Assembly: GCA_002293965.1 (NCBI GenBank)
Contig: DBEG01000067.1
Coordinates: 9,058-36,791, forward strand
Origin: Actinobacteria bacterium UBA912
GTDB lineage: Bacteria; Actinomycetota; Coriobacteriia; Anaerosomatales; UBA912
DNA length: 27,734 nt
Direction: 5' to 3'
The notes beneath the pieces are model-generated. The model was not told the DNA's origin, ran no database searches, and was given only the letters and a program-made list of their open reading frames with translations. Below, in pieces: positions 1 through 7,529 of this stretch. The stretch's first letter is position 1. Every line of letters starts with the position of its first letter. Position numbers and translations under genes: made by a program.

Positions 1-60
1 GGCCTAGGACACCGCCCTCTCAAGGCGGAGGCACGGGTTCGAACCCCGTACGGGCTACCA
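1..60 (+). tRNA. tRNA-Glu (anticodon CTC), 5' end cut by the window edge
   Basis: The anticodon stem is bases 12-16 paired with 24-28, with a 7-base loop at 17-23; the anticodon CTC at 19-21 reads GAG (Glu). The T stem is 33-37 with 45-49 around a TTCGAAC loop (38-44). The acceptor 3' strand is 50-56, the discriminator A57, and CCA is encoded at 58-60. The D-arm remnant GGCCTAGGACA matches the usual bacterial tRNA-Glu sequence. The first roughly 15-17 bases lie outside the window. Confidence 0.95.
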
Positions 61-63
61 GCA

Positions 64-92
64 TTCATTTTCGCGCCCCTTACTGTTAGAAT
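64..92 (+). promoter_or_regulatory. Putative rnpB promoter
   Basis: An extended -10 element, TGTTAGAAT, lies at 84-92, with a weak -35-like TTCATT at 64-69 and a 17-base spacer. The expected start, about 7 bases after the -10, falls at about A99, exactly where the closing helix of RNase P RNA begins. That coincidence is the main support. Confidence 0.55.
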
Positions 93-98
93 CTACTA

Positions 99-446
99 AG
101 AGTGGGTCGGGCGGTTGCGCGCATCGTCTTCGGTGCGTGAGGAAAGTCCGGACTCCATAGGGCAGGATGCCTGCTAACAGCAGGGCAGGGTGACCTGACG
201 GAAAGTGCCACAGAAAAGAAGACTCCTTAGCCGATCCTCGGCGCAGGAAAAGCTGAAACGGTGCGGTAAGAGCGCACCAGCGTCGCGGTAACGCGGCGGC
301 TTGGCAAACCCCATCCGGAGCAAGGGCATATAGGAGCGGTCAAGACCGGCCCGGTCGGCGCTCGGGTAGCCCGCTAGAGGCCGCAGGCGACTGCGGTCCC
401 AGAGAAATGATCGTCCACGACAGAATCCGGCTTACAGACCCACTCT
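99..446 (+). ncRNA. rnpB: RNase P RNA (M1 RNA), bacterial type A-like
   Basis: This is the catalytic RNA of RNase P, which removes the 5' leader of tRNA precursors. The conserved 5' segment GAGGAAAGTCCGGACTCC is at about 160-177, and the conserved 3' segment ACAGAATCCGGCTTACAG is near 420-437. The ends pair perfectly: the 10 bases from A99 are the reverse complement of the 10 bases ending at T446, which forms helix P1 and fixes the boundaries. The length of about 348 nt is normal for a type A RNA. It lies just downstream of a tRNA gene, one of its own substrates, but has its own promoter-like sequence. Confidence 0.95.
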
Positions 447-463
447 GCCTCGATTCCAACGCA

Positions 464-497
464 ATAGGGCACTGACCTCGACTGGTCAGTGCCCTAT
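464..497. terminator. Perfect 14-bp hairpin between convergent rnpB and the 530-2107 gene
   Basis: Bases 464-477 are the exact reverse complement of 484-497, with a 6-base loop (TCGACT). It sits between two convergent transcription units, so it is well placed as a bidirectional terminator. Neither strand shows a clean T-tract after the stem, so it may instead be a 3'-end stabilising hairpin or need a protein factor. Confidence 0.6.
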
Positions 498-529
498 GCA
501 AAATCCTTCAAACTAGACCTTGACCGATT

Positions 530-2107
530 CTACCTAGGAACGCTCCTGACGGCATTCGGGCCCACACGAACAAGCTCGAAGTTCTGGATCACCACTGTCC
601 TGACTGGACCCCACGTAACATTACCAGCAGGGTCTTGGACTCTAAGCCGGAAGGTGTACCGCCCAGGAACCGGTGCGTCCGCAGCGCCGTTCCCCCGCCC
701 ATTCCACGCAATCGCCACAGCCCCCGGAGCAAAGTTCCCAGATCTGGTCGCACGGATAGTTCCGTTGGCGTTGTAGACGACCAGTTGGACAGCGGCTCTT
801 TCAGAGATGGTGCATCTGACGGTCATATTGTCCCTGTTACCATCACGGATGATCGGGAAGAACGGCGTCGGACCAAAAGTCAGGTTGGAGATCACCGGAA
901 AAGTCTTGTCAAGAACGAAAGACCTAGTCGTTGTAACCTGCCGACCGAGCATGTCGGTGACCGTCGCCGAGAACACCCTGGTTCCGTTCGCAAACCGGCT
1001 AAGGTCGAGCTGAGCGGAGTATGGGGCGGAGATATCGGTGTGCACCAGCTCCCCATCGATCTTGAACTTCACATCACGGATTCCAGCTGCATCCGATGCC
1101 ACCACAGAGAAGGTGCTACGGGCGGGAACCAGGGCCCCGGCCAGTGGTGCGGTTACAGAGATCGTAGGGGTATCCGGATCAGAATTGAAGTAGGTCACAC
1201 TGGGGTCGCTCTTGTTGTTCGCCCTATCGATTGCACGAACCTCGATCTTGTTGCGCCCTGGCATGAGTACGTCGTTCTCGATGGTCAGGTTCGTGTGAAC
1301 GTGGTCTAGATGGAAGATTGAGGACGGATGGACGCCGCCGTTGACCGTGACCTCATACATGACGGTGCCTGACAGGGTGTCGTACTCGATATCGGCCCAT
1401 TGAACGTCAGCCCTCCGGGCTGCCGACCACCCGTCCTTGCCGATCGGGCCAGTGAAACCCTTGTGTGGCACGGCGACCAGAGTAGCTACCGCGCTCGGTG
1501 GGGTGACATCCACGCCGAACGGAATATTTATCGTCACGGCTCCGTGTCGCTCCCAATCGTACCAGCGGTAATGCAGGTACCAGCGACCCTCGAACGGCTT
1601 CGTCGCACCAGGTGCCAGCGTCACGGGCTGCGACATCTGGATTCCGCGAATATCAAGGAACAGCGGTGGCATCCGCTGGTCATTGCCCAGGGTAGCACCG
1701 AGTTGATAGTAAGCAGCGGGATTACTCGCGTCGATCTGAGTATCAGGTGACCGGTCTACTGTGTAGATCAGTCCGAGTGCGAACGGTGGATTGCTACCGG
1801 TGGCACGATAGAGATCGAATCGCGGAAAGACGTCATTTCCCCATCCATTGCGCCACCAAGATGCCTCATATGCAGGCCCTTTGTCACCCGTTGCCGGCAA
1901 GTCCAGTGCTGTATGCCTGAACGGTCCCCACGGAAACTGAGGGTTGGTCGGGCTATATCCGGGACGGGTATCGTAGGTGGGTACGCCTGCCTCGGGGGCC
2001 TCATCCATGCTTCTTTGTCCAGCCCATACAGGTGCCACGGTTGTGAAAACCATAGCCAGTACCAATACTGCTGCAATCGTGCTTCGATGTGATCTACGTC
2101 TATGCAT
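530..2107 (-). CDS. Secreted protein with bacterial Ig-like domains and a FlgD-like C-terminal domain
   Basis: This 525-residue protein starts with a basic stretch (MHRRR), a hydrophobic core (about 10-24) and APVWA before G30, a good Sec signal peptide with cleavage after A29. I see no lipobox, C-terminal membrane anchor or LPXTG motif. Residues 30-200 are aromatic-rich and unrecognised. Residues about 315-398 look like a bacterial Ig-like domain (VKFKIDGELVHT, YSAQLDLSRFANGTRVF). Residues about 404-508 resemble the FlgD Ig-like fold, with a WNGRGNG ... PGRYTFRLRVQDPAGN pattern often found at the end of exported surface proteins. The function is unknown; a structural, adhesive or cell-wall role is inference. 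A weak GGGGT ribosome site precedes the ATG, and the upstream gap (2108-2217) holds a possible -10 TATAGT. Confidence 0.85.
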   Translation of the reverse strand: MHRRRSHRSTIAAVLVLAMVFTTVAPVWAGQRSMDEAPEAGVPTYDTRPGYSPTNPQFPWGPFRHTALDLPATGDKGPAYEASWWRNGWGNDVFPRFDLYRATGSNPPFALGLIYTVDRSPDTQIDASNPAAYYQLGATLGNDQRMPPLFLDIRGIQMSQPVTLAPGATKPFEGRWYLHYRWYDWERHGAVTINIPFGVDVTPPSAVATLVAVPHKGFTGPIGKDGWSAARRADVQWADIEYDTLSGTVMYEVTVNGGVHPSSIFHLDHVHTNLTIENDVLMPGRNKIEVRAIDRANNKSDPSVTYFNSDPDTPTISVTAPLAGALVPARSTFSVVASDAAGIRDVKFKIDGELVHTDISAPYSAQLDLSRFANGTRVFSATVTDMLGRQVTTTRSFVLDKTFPVISNLTFGPTPFFPIIRDGNRDNMTVRCTISERAAVQLVVYNANGTIRATRSGNFAPGAVAIAWNGRGNGAADAPVPGRYTFRLRVQDPAGNVTWGPVRTVVIQNFELVRVGPNAVRSVPR

Positions 2108-2217
2108 CGTCTACCCCAATCGCTGTATCTGGTGCCCCAATACACGACAACTATACACCAGGCAGTTTATCGGAAGCTATTCGAACCAACTTGAATGCCG
2201 AGTCCAACCGATGTGCC

Positions 2218-4194
2218 TCAGAGCTTTGAGCGGACCGCATCCACCATCGAGGCACCTTCGAGGTTGGAAAGCCGAATGTACTCCCCGCCTGTGATTCTAG
2301 CGATCTCTAGGGCGCCACTCACGACTTTCGGCCCTGTTCCGACATCAAACACAATGGTGTTCAGCTTGGCAGTCTTGATCTTGACGCCCACGGCACGGGC
2401 ATCCTCGCTACCAAGTCCACCGCTCAGTCCGACATTTGCGCGACCATCGGTCAACACGACAAGCCACGGAATCACCTGTGGGTCACGTTTCACCTCAGCT
2501 TCCAGAAGCTCCAAAGATTTCAGCAGTCCTGCAGCCAGAGGTGTGGCCCCACCTGCAGGCATCGTTCTCAGCTTGAGCTGCGCCAATTCCAGGCTTGCAG
2601 TCGGAGCCATGACGATGTCCGTACCCTCGCCCCGGAACGAGACAAGGCCGACCCGATCCCGACGCTGATACGCGTCGACGAGGAGCCCCAATGCCGCAGC
2701 ACGAGCGGCTTCCATCCTTTCGGCGGCGCCCATGGAACCGCTTGCGTCGACGCACAGGACGATCGACGCCCCCGCCTTGCGTTTCCGGACCTTCTTCATG
2801 ACATCTGCGGAATCGATGTTGATCGCAAGGCTCCCGTCCCGCGACTGCTGGTGTACCGCTGCTTCTCTGATGGTGGCCCCCAGAGCCATATCGACGGCAG
2901 TGGCACACCCGGCCTTGACGGACCTCACATGGCGACCCCGGTGGTCGTCGGAGACCGTCTGGTGTCTCCTGCCCGAAATGGAGCGCGGCATGTCATCGAG
3001 GTGTCTATCGATCTTCGGCGGATCTACGACTGGCCATCCACTGTTTTTCGCCGATGTGGATAGGATCGTCTGCAGAGTTGCCTCAAGTTCCTCGGCGGTG
3101 CAGGTGTCCGCACTGGCAGACGAAGGTCCACCGAGACCCTCACTCTGCTCGGAGTTCTCTGACAGTGCCGAGGAGACCATGTCCTTCAGTCCAGCCTGAT
3201 CCGCGGTCTGCTGTTCGATCGGTGACCTGCGGACTCTGTGCGCCAAGACCAAAGGAGCAACGGCCATCAGATCCTCGACTTCCACCTGATCCCGCGCGTT
3301 CCATGCAGCCCACGCACAAGCCGCTCTAGCCATGACGAGGTCCGAGCGATGGCCGTCGACCCCTGCCTTCAGGCAGACGGAAACGATAAAGCGCTTTACA
3401 TCGACGGAGAGCTCGATTGAGGAAAGTCGCGCGCGTGCATTTTCGAGGCGAATCCGTAGCTCGTCCTCCTCGGAAATCCAGTCGCTAGAAAAGGCCTTGG
3501 GGTCCTCTTCGAATCGCCGTCTTCTATCGAGTATCTCGACTCGCAGGGCGGGATCGCGGACACTTTTGACATCAACGCACAAGCCGAATCGATCCAACAG
3601 CTGTGGACGCAACTCGCCTTCCTCAGGATTCATGGTTCCCACAAGTATGAAGCGAGCAGGATGTTGGAATGATATTCCCTCCCGCTCGACGGTGTTGATT
3701 CCCATCGCAGCCACATCAAGAAGAGTGTCGACAAGATGATCGTCGAGAAGGTTCACTTCATCAACATAGAGTATCGACCGGTTCGCGCGGGCCAGAATCC
3801 CCGGCTCGAAAGCTCGTTCGCCGAACTTGAGAGCATGTTCCAGGCACAAGGTGCCGACCAGTCGATCCTCCGTGATCGAGACCGGCAAGTCAACGATCCA
3901 CGGCCTGCGAGTCTGTGTGGTAGCTTCTGACCCGAACCCGCGCGATCTGCACTCCACACACCAAGAACCCGAGTCAGATGGGTCGCAGTGGAATTTGCAC
4001 TCCTCGACTACGTCCATCTCTGGAAGGACCGCCGCGAGGGCGCGGACGATGGTGGACTTCGCCGTACCCTTCTCTCCTCTGATGAGTACTCCGCCGACAC
4101 GCGGATCGATAGCGTTCAGGCAAAGAGCGGCCTTCAGAGTCTCTTGGCCCACCACTGCTGAGAACGGATACTGATGAGCGGATCGCTCGGTCAC
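2218..4194 (-). CDS. Fused AAA+/VWA metal-chelatase subunit (BchI-BchD / putative cobaltochelatase type)
   Basis: This is a 658-residue fusion of the two small chelatase subunits that power metal insertion into tetrapyrroles. The AAA+ part has Walker A GEKGTAKST (40-48), Walker B ILYVDEVNLL (D145, E146) and the GTMNPEEGELRPQLLDRFG segment (186-204). A four-cysteine cluster, C66, C70, C79, C82, lies between Walker A and B and may bind zinc or Fe-S. A low-complexity linker (about 340-420) leads to a VWA domain with a MIDAS motif DASGS (483-487), T551 and D583. The start is GTG at 4194 with GGAGG upstream; an overlapping ATG is followed at once by TGA and cannot be used. No large CobN/BchH subunit is in the window, so the metal (Mg, Co or other) and tetrapyrrole cannot be assigned. 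The upstream same-strand gene at 4278-5252 may be a partner. Confidence 0.9.
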   Translation of the reverse strand: MTERSAHQYPFSAVVGQETLKAALCLNAIDPRVGGVLIRGEKGTAKSTIVRALAAVLPEMDVVEECKFHCDPSDSGSWCVECRSRGFGSEATTQTRRPWIVDLPVSITEDRLVGTLCLEHALKFGERAFEPGILARANRSILYVDEVNLLDDHLVDTLLDVAAMGINTVEREGISFQHPARFILVGTMNPEEGELRPQLLDRFGLCVDVKSVRDPALRVEILDRRRRFEEDPKAFSSDWISEEDELRIRLENARARLSSIELSVDVKRFIVSVCLKAGVDGHRSDLVMARAACAWAAWNARDQVEVEDLMAVAPLVLAHRVRRSPIEQQTADQAGLKDMVSSALSENSEQSEGLGGPSSASADTCTAEELEATLQTILSTSAKNSGWPVVDPPKIDRHLDDMPRSISGRRHQTVSDDHRGRHVRSVKAGCATAVDMALGATIREAAVHQQSRDGSLAINIDSADVMKKVRKRKAGASIVLCVDASGSMGAAERMEAARAAALGLLVDAYQRRDRVGLVSFRGEGTDIVMAPTASLELAQLKLRTMPAGGATPLAAGLLKSLELLEAEVKRDPQVIPWLVVLTDGRANVGLSGGLGSEDARAVGVKIKTAKLNTIVFDVGTGPKVVSGALEIARITGGEYIRLSNLEGASMVDAVRSKL

Positions 4195-4209
4195 ATGGCC
4201 TCCAAAAAC

Positions 4210-4241
4210 GAACCTGACTACAATATACGGTAGTCAGGTTC
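4210..4241 (-). terminator. 12-bp inverted repeat with a T5 run, between the 4278-5252 gene and the chelatase gene
   Basis: Bases 4210-4221 (GAACCTGACTAC) and 4230-4241 (GTAGTCAGGTTC) are perfect inverted repeats with an 8-base AT-rich spacer. Read on the minus strand, the stem is followed by GTTTTTGGAGG, so it resembles an intrinsic terminator ending the upstream gene just before the chelatase ribosome site. The same symmetry and the TATATT in the spacer would also suit a repressor operator over a -10 element. Confidence 0.55.
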
Positions 4242-4277
4242 CGAAATCCATCTATATTTCGTGGTTTGGGAGCTTGA

Positions 4278-5252
4278 TTACCCCGACTTCCACTGGAAGT
4301 TACCACAGTTATCAGGACTCGATTCGTCCTTGTTAGGACAAGTTGCGACGTAGACGCAATCGTCGCAAGTGAGAAACTGTCCCTCATTGTCTGTTGGAGA
4401 GGGCACCGGCGGCTCAGAATCAGGCGTGACTATGGTCAGGTCGTCCAGGACGGAGACTGGGTGGGGCGATGCGTGCACGACTTCAAGGGGCGGTGCATCC
4501 GTCTCCACGAAGGACCCTGCGAGCAGAGCAGGTTCCTCACTGATCGGCTCACGAGGAATCTCAGGGTAGTCCCCCATTATCACTGGCCGAGGGGGCAGGA
4601 AGTCGTCGTCGGGCGAGGCAATTGGCAACAGCGGATCGGCATCGACTGAGGATTCCTCAAGTGGGTCTAGTTGGACGGGCAAGGCTTCCTCGCGCTCCGA
4701 CTCCCAAGGCCAGGGCTCGGGTTCAGCCAGTCCTACCGAAGGAGGCGCCTGGATGCCCTCGGATTCAAGAGTGTCGGCCGCACGCTTCAGCGCTTCGGCC
4801 AGGGAGACATCCGCCTGGGTCTCTGCTTCAGGTGTATCGGAAGCCTCGGCGGCTTCAGGCTCCACGGGGACCGGGGTTGCCTCGGCGACTTCAGGCTCCA
4901 CGGGGACCGGGGTTGCCTCGGCGGCTTCAGGCTCCACTGGGACCTCAATGATGGCCTCGGATAGGATCTCCTCGAGGACTGCGTCCGACTCGGAGTAGCT
5001 GATCGGGGTCTCCCAAACCCCAGCATCCCCCTCAACCGGTAGAGCTTCAGGTTGTGCGGGGACAACAAGTAGAACAGGGGTCGCAGCAGCGAAGTTGCCG
5101 ATGAAGTAGTCCAACTCGAGTGACCGTATTTCAGGTGTCGAAACAAGCACTGAGAGTCGCTCGAGTGCTGCTTCACTTGTTTCGACCAGGTCGCTGGTCA
5201 GAAGTCTGAGTTCATCCGAGTTACGGTCCCGGCCTAGCAAGAAAAAGCCCAT
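4278..5252 (-). CDS. Unrecognised acidic protein with 12-residue repeats and a C-terminal four-cysteine motif
   Basis: I do not recognise this 324-residue protein. Residues 1-65 look like a small folded domain (starts MGFFLLGRDRNSDE, later IRSLELDYFIGNF). Residues about 66-290 are rich in Pro, Glu, Ala and Asp and probably disordered. They include three tandem 12-residue units of the form VPVEPE(A/V)AEATP at about 104-139. The tail has C296, C299, C305 and C316 (C-x2-C-x5-C-x10-C), a likely zinc or Fe-S site. There is no signal peptide or membrane segment, so it is probably cytoplasmic. The ATG at 5252 is preferred because GGAAAGGG lies 7 bases upstream; an ATG 18 bases earlier lacks such a site. 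It precedes the chelatase gene on the same strand, with only a hairpin between, which hints at a link to metal handling but does not prove it. Confidence 0.75.
   Translation of the reverse strand: MGFFLLGRDRNSDELRLLTSDLVETSEAALERLSVLVSTPEIRSLELDYFIGNFAAATPVLLVVPAQPEALPVEGDAGVWETPISYSESDAVLEEILSEAIIEVPVEPEAAEATPVPVEPEVAEATPVPVEPEAAEASDTPEAETQADVSLAEALKRAADTLESEGIQAPPSVGLAEPEPWPWESEREEALPVQLDPLEESSVDADPLLPIASPDDDFLPPRPVIMGDYPEIPREPISEEPALLAGSFVETDAPPLEVVHASPHPVSVLDDLTIVTPDSEPPVPSPTDNEGQFLTCDDCVYVATCPNKDESSPDNCGNFQWKSG
4836..4950 (-). repeat. 36-bp tandem repeat, about three copies, inside the acidic-protein gene
   Basis: A 36-bp unit starting GCCTCGGCGGCTTCAGGCTC (plus strand) occurs at 4843-4878 and 4879-4914, with a third, partly diverged copy at 4915-4950. 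It keeps the reading frame and encodes the 12-residue Pro/Glu repeats. The first two copies are almost identical, which points to recent slippage or unequal crossing-over. Confidence 0.9.
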
Positions 5253-5270
5253 TGGTCGACCCTTTCCCAT

Positions 5271-5379
5271 CCGTGAGAGAGCTTATGAGTACGGTATACC
5301 CTTATAATACGACATGACAAAGTGCAATTCCGGACATACTTGGGTCTATCGGGCCGATCGTGACCTGCATCACAGAGTT
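5271..5379 (-). promoter_or_regulatory. Putative promoter region of the acidic-protein gene
   Basis: On the minus strand this short AT-rich gap contains TTGTCA, then 16 bases, then TATACC, overlapping an alternative TATTAT. These are plausible -35/-10 elements for the gene starting at 5252. No hairpin with a T-tract was found after the nfo stop codon, so read-through from nfo is possible. Confidence 0.35.
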
Positions 5380-6246
5380 TCAGCTAAGCGCATCTCGCAT
5401 TGATTTCAGCTTCACTATGTTGACCACGTCCTTGTGAGGAGCCTCGCCCGGCATCTCGGTGATCACGGATATGTCTCTATGTCCAAACGCCACGAACATG
5501 GACTCGAAAGCTGAAACTCCAAGTTGTCCCTCGCCTATCCATGCATGACGGTCTTTGCGGGAACCCCTGTCAAAGATGGCATCGTTTGCGTGAATGACCT
5601 TGATACAGTCCTCCCGGCACAAGCTCTCCCATTCGCTGACGTACGCGCTCCAAGCCAGCGGCGTCGACAGATCCGCTCCCCACGCATGCGCATGACAAGT
5701 ATCAAGGCACACACCAATGCTTGACCGCAGGGATTGCTCTAGTGAACCGAATACAAGCCCGATGTCGTGCGGACAACACCCGAAGCCGGCGCCGGCACCT
5801 GCAGTGTTCTCGAGAAGCAATACGGCCTGATCGGGGCTCAAGCCGGCGATTTCGTATGCCTGAGCGATCCGCTCGGCGACTCGTCCCGCGGCAAGCTCCG
5901 ACTGGCCGAGAATGTCGTTGCCCAGGTGGGTCACGACGCCATCGGCGCGAAGTATCGCCGCTCTGGTCAGTTCATCCGCTAGCGCGTGGACCGATTTAGC
6001 CCCAGCCTCTTCGTCCACGGTGGCAAGGTTGATCAAATACGAGGTGTGGGTGAACATAGGTAGTCCATCACAGAGTCGCGCCCTGGCCTCTGCAAACGCA
6101 GCACCGGCATCCACATCAGGCGGAGGTGCCGACCATCGACGCGGACTCTTAGCGAATATCTGGATGGACTCGCAGCCCACCTTCTCGGCATAATCAAGGG
6201 TGTTGTCGTAACCTTGTGACACGGACAAGTGTGCGCCGATACGCAT
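5380..6246 (-). CDS. nfo: Deoxyribonuclease IV (endonuclease IV, AP endonuclease)
   Basis: This enzyme cuts the DNA backbone 5' of abasic sites in base-excision repair. The 288-residue product has the normal family length and begins with MRIGAHLSVSQG, the family's typical N-terminus. Metal-ligand motifs of the AP endonuclease 2 TIM barrel are present in order: THLGN, LLENTAG, CLDTCHAHAWG, VIHANDA followed by DRHAWIGEG, and ITEMPG near the C-terminus; they hold the trinuclear zinc site. The ATG at 6246 is chosen over an upstream in-frame extension because GAAAGGAAG lies just before it and the family start matches. The gene is divergent from dinB with only 41 bp between the starts, pairing two DNA-damage functions. 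No LexA-type box was seen in that gap. Confidence 0.95.
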   Translation of the reverse strand: MRIGAHLSVSQGYDNTLDYAEKVGCESIQIFAKSPRRWSAPPPDVDAGAAFAEARARLCDGLPMFTHTSYLINLATVDEEAGAKSVHALADELTRAAILRADGVVTHLGNDILGQSELAAGRVAERIAQAYEIAGLSPDQAVLLLENTAGAGAGFGCCPHDIGLVFGSLEQSLRSSIGVCLDTCHAHAWGADLSTPLAWSAYVSEWESLCREDCIKVIHANDAIFDRGSRKDRHAWIGEGQLGVSAFESMFVAFGHRDISVITEMPGEAPHKDVVNIVKLKSMRDALS

Positions 6247-6287
6247 GGACTTCCTTTCGGTTCTCGTTGACTGGACCCAATATACCA

Positions 6288-7529
6288 ATGCCTGACTGCA
6301 CACGACACCCTGATAGCACCTGGAGCGACCGAGCAATCCTCCACGTCGACCTCGACGCGTTCTTCGCTGCAGTCGAGCAACTGGACAACCCTGAGTATCG
6401 AGGTAGGGCAGTCATCGTGGGCGGGTCACCCGATGGCCGAGGAGTCGTGTCAACCGCCTCATACGAAGCCAGGCGATACGGGATCCGCTCCGCGATGCCC
6501 TCTGCACGCGCTGCGAAGCTGGCACCGGAAGACGCAGTCTGGGTGCGCCCTAGGATGGGTCGATATCAGGAGATTTCGAAGATGGTGTTTGATATCTTTC
6601 GACAAACCACGCCGTATGTCGAGCCAGTATCGATCGACGAAGCCTTTCTAGACATCACTCCTGGCAAGTACGGCGATGACGATCCGGTCGCAACTGCCTT
6701 TCGGATTGCGGATGAGGTCGCTGCCCTCGGTATCACATGTTCGGCAGGTCTCGGGACATCCAGAACGGTCTCCAAGATCGCATCGGACCGCCAAAAGCCG
6801 CAGGGCATCACTATCGTCTACCCTGGCGACGAGGCTACCTTCCTGGCGCCATTGCCCATAGAGGTGATGAGCGGGGTCGGCCCCGTCTCGGCCTCACGAC
6901 TCAAATCGATGGGAGTGCTCACCCTTGGGGAATTGGCTCAGCTTGACCCCACGACCGCACGTGAACTACTCGGCTCGAACGGAAGCGTTCTGGTGGAGCG
7001 CTCCAAAGGAATCGACCAGAAACCGATCGCGGGTGGATCCAAACACGCTTCGATATCCAGCGAGAGGACCTTTTCCAGCGACATCAGGGAGCCTGATAGC
7101 GTCCGCAAGGCCGTGGATCTGCTTTCCACAAAGGTCGCACGCAGGGTACGTCGACGTGGCGTTGCTGCTACGAAGGTCCATCTGAAGATCCGATTCTCCG
7201 ATTTCAGCACGCGGACCATACAGCAGGCACTACCCACTCCAACAAATGACGAGCGCAGAATCGCGGGGGTCGTCATGGAGTCAGTGGCCAAAGTCTGGAC
7301 GCCCGGGGTGGGCATCAGACTGCTTGGCGTGGGAGTCTCCGGCCTGACAGAGAAGGGTCACCAGCTGGATCTGTTCGAGCCAACGATAGACGAGCCCCAC
7401 CACCCGAAGACGCGCACTACCGACCAACTGCTGACGAGCATTGATGCAGTGAACAGGCGTTTCGGTGAAGGCTCTCTCCGACGTGGAGCCACGATAGTAG
7501 AAAGCATCACCGAAGATCCGTCAGACTGA
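6288..7529 (+). CDS. dinB: DNA polymerase IV (Y-family translesion polymerase)
   Basis: This is an error-prone polymerase that bypasses lesions and extends mismatched primers. The Y-family signature ILHVDLDAFFAAVEQ (catalytic D21) and the SIDEAF motif (D117, E118) are intact. The thumb (helix-hairpin-helix, MSGVGPVSASRLKSMGV) and little-finger domains follow. A canonical sliding-clamp binding motif QLDLF sits at 359-363. The product is 413 residues if the ATG at 6288 is used. No Shine-Dalgarno precedes it, so translation may be leaderless; an upstream in-frame GTG at 6216 would lie inside nfo and is less likely. The last 9 bases overlap the convergent HD-GYP gene. Confidence 0.93.
   Translation: MPDCTRHPDSTWSDRAILHVDLDAFFAAVEQLDNPEYRGRAVIVGGSPDGRGVVSTASYEARRYGIRSAMPSARAAKLAPEDAVWVRPRMGRYQEISKMVFDIFRQTTPYVEPVSIDEAFLDITPGKYGDDDPVATAFRIADEVAALGITCSAGLGTSRTVSKIASDRQKPQGITIVYPGDEATFLAPLPIEVMSGVGPVSASRLKSMGVLTLGELAQLDPTTARELLGSNGSVLVERSKGIDQKPIAGGSKHASISSERTFSSDIREPDSVRKAVDLLSTKVARRVRRRGVAATKVHLKIRFSDFSTRTIQQALPTPTNDERRIAGVVMESVAKVWTPGVGIRLLGVGVSGLTEKGHQLDLFEPTIDEPHHPKTRTTDQLLTSIDAVNRRFGEGSLRRGATIVESITEDPSD

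Noticed and set aside
6247..6287. LexA/SOS box between nfo and dinB
   Set aside because: I looked for a GAAC-N4-GTTC-type dyad and found none.
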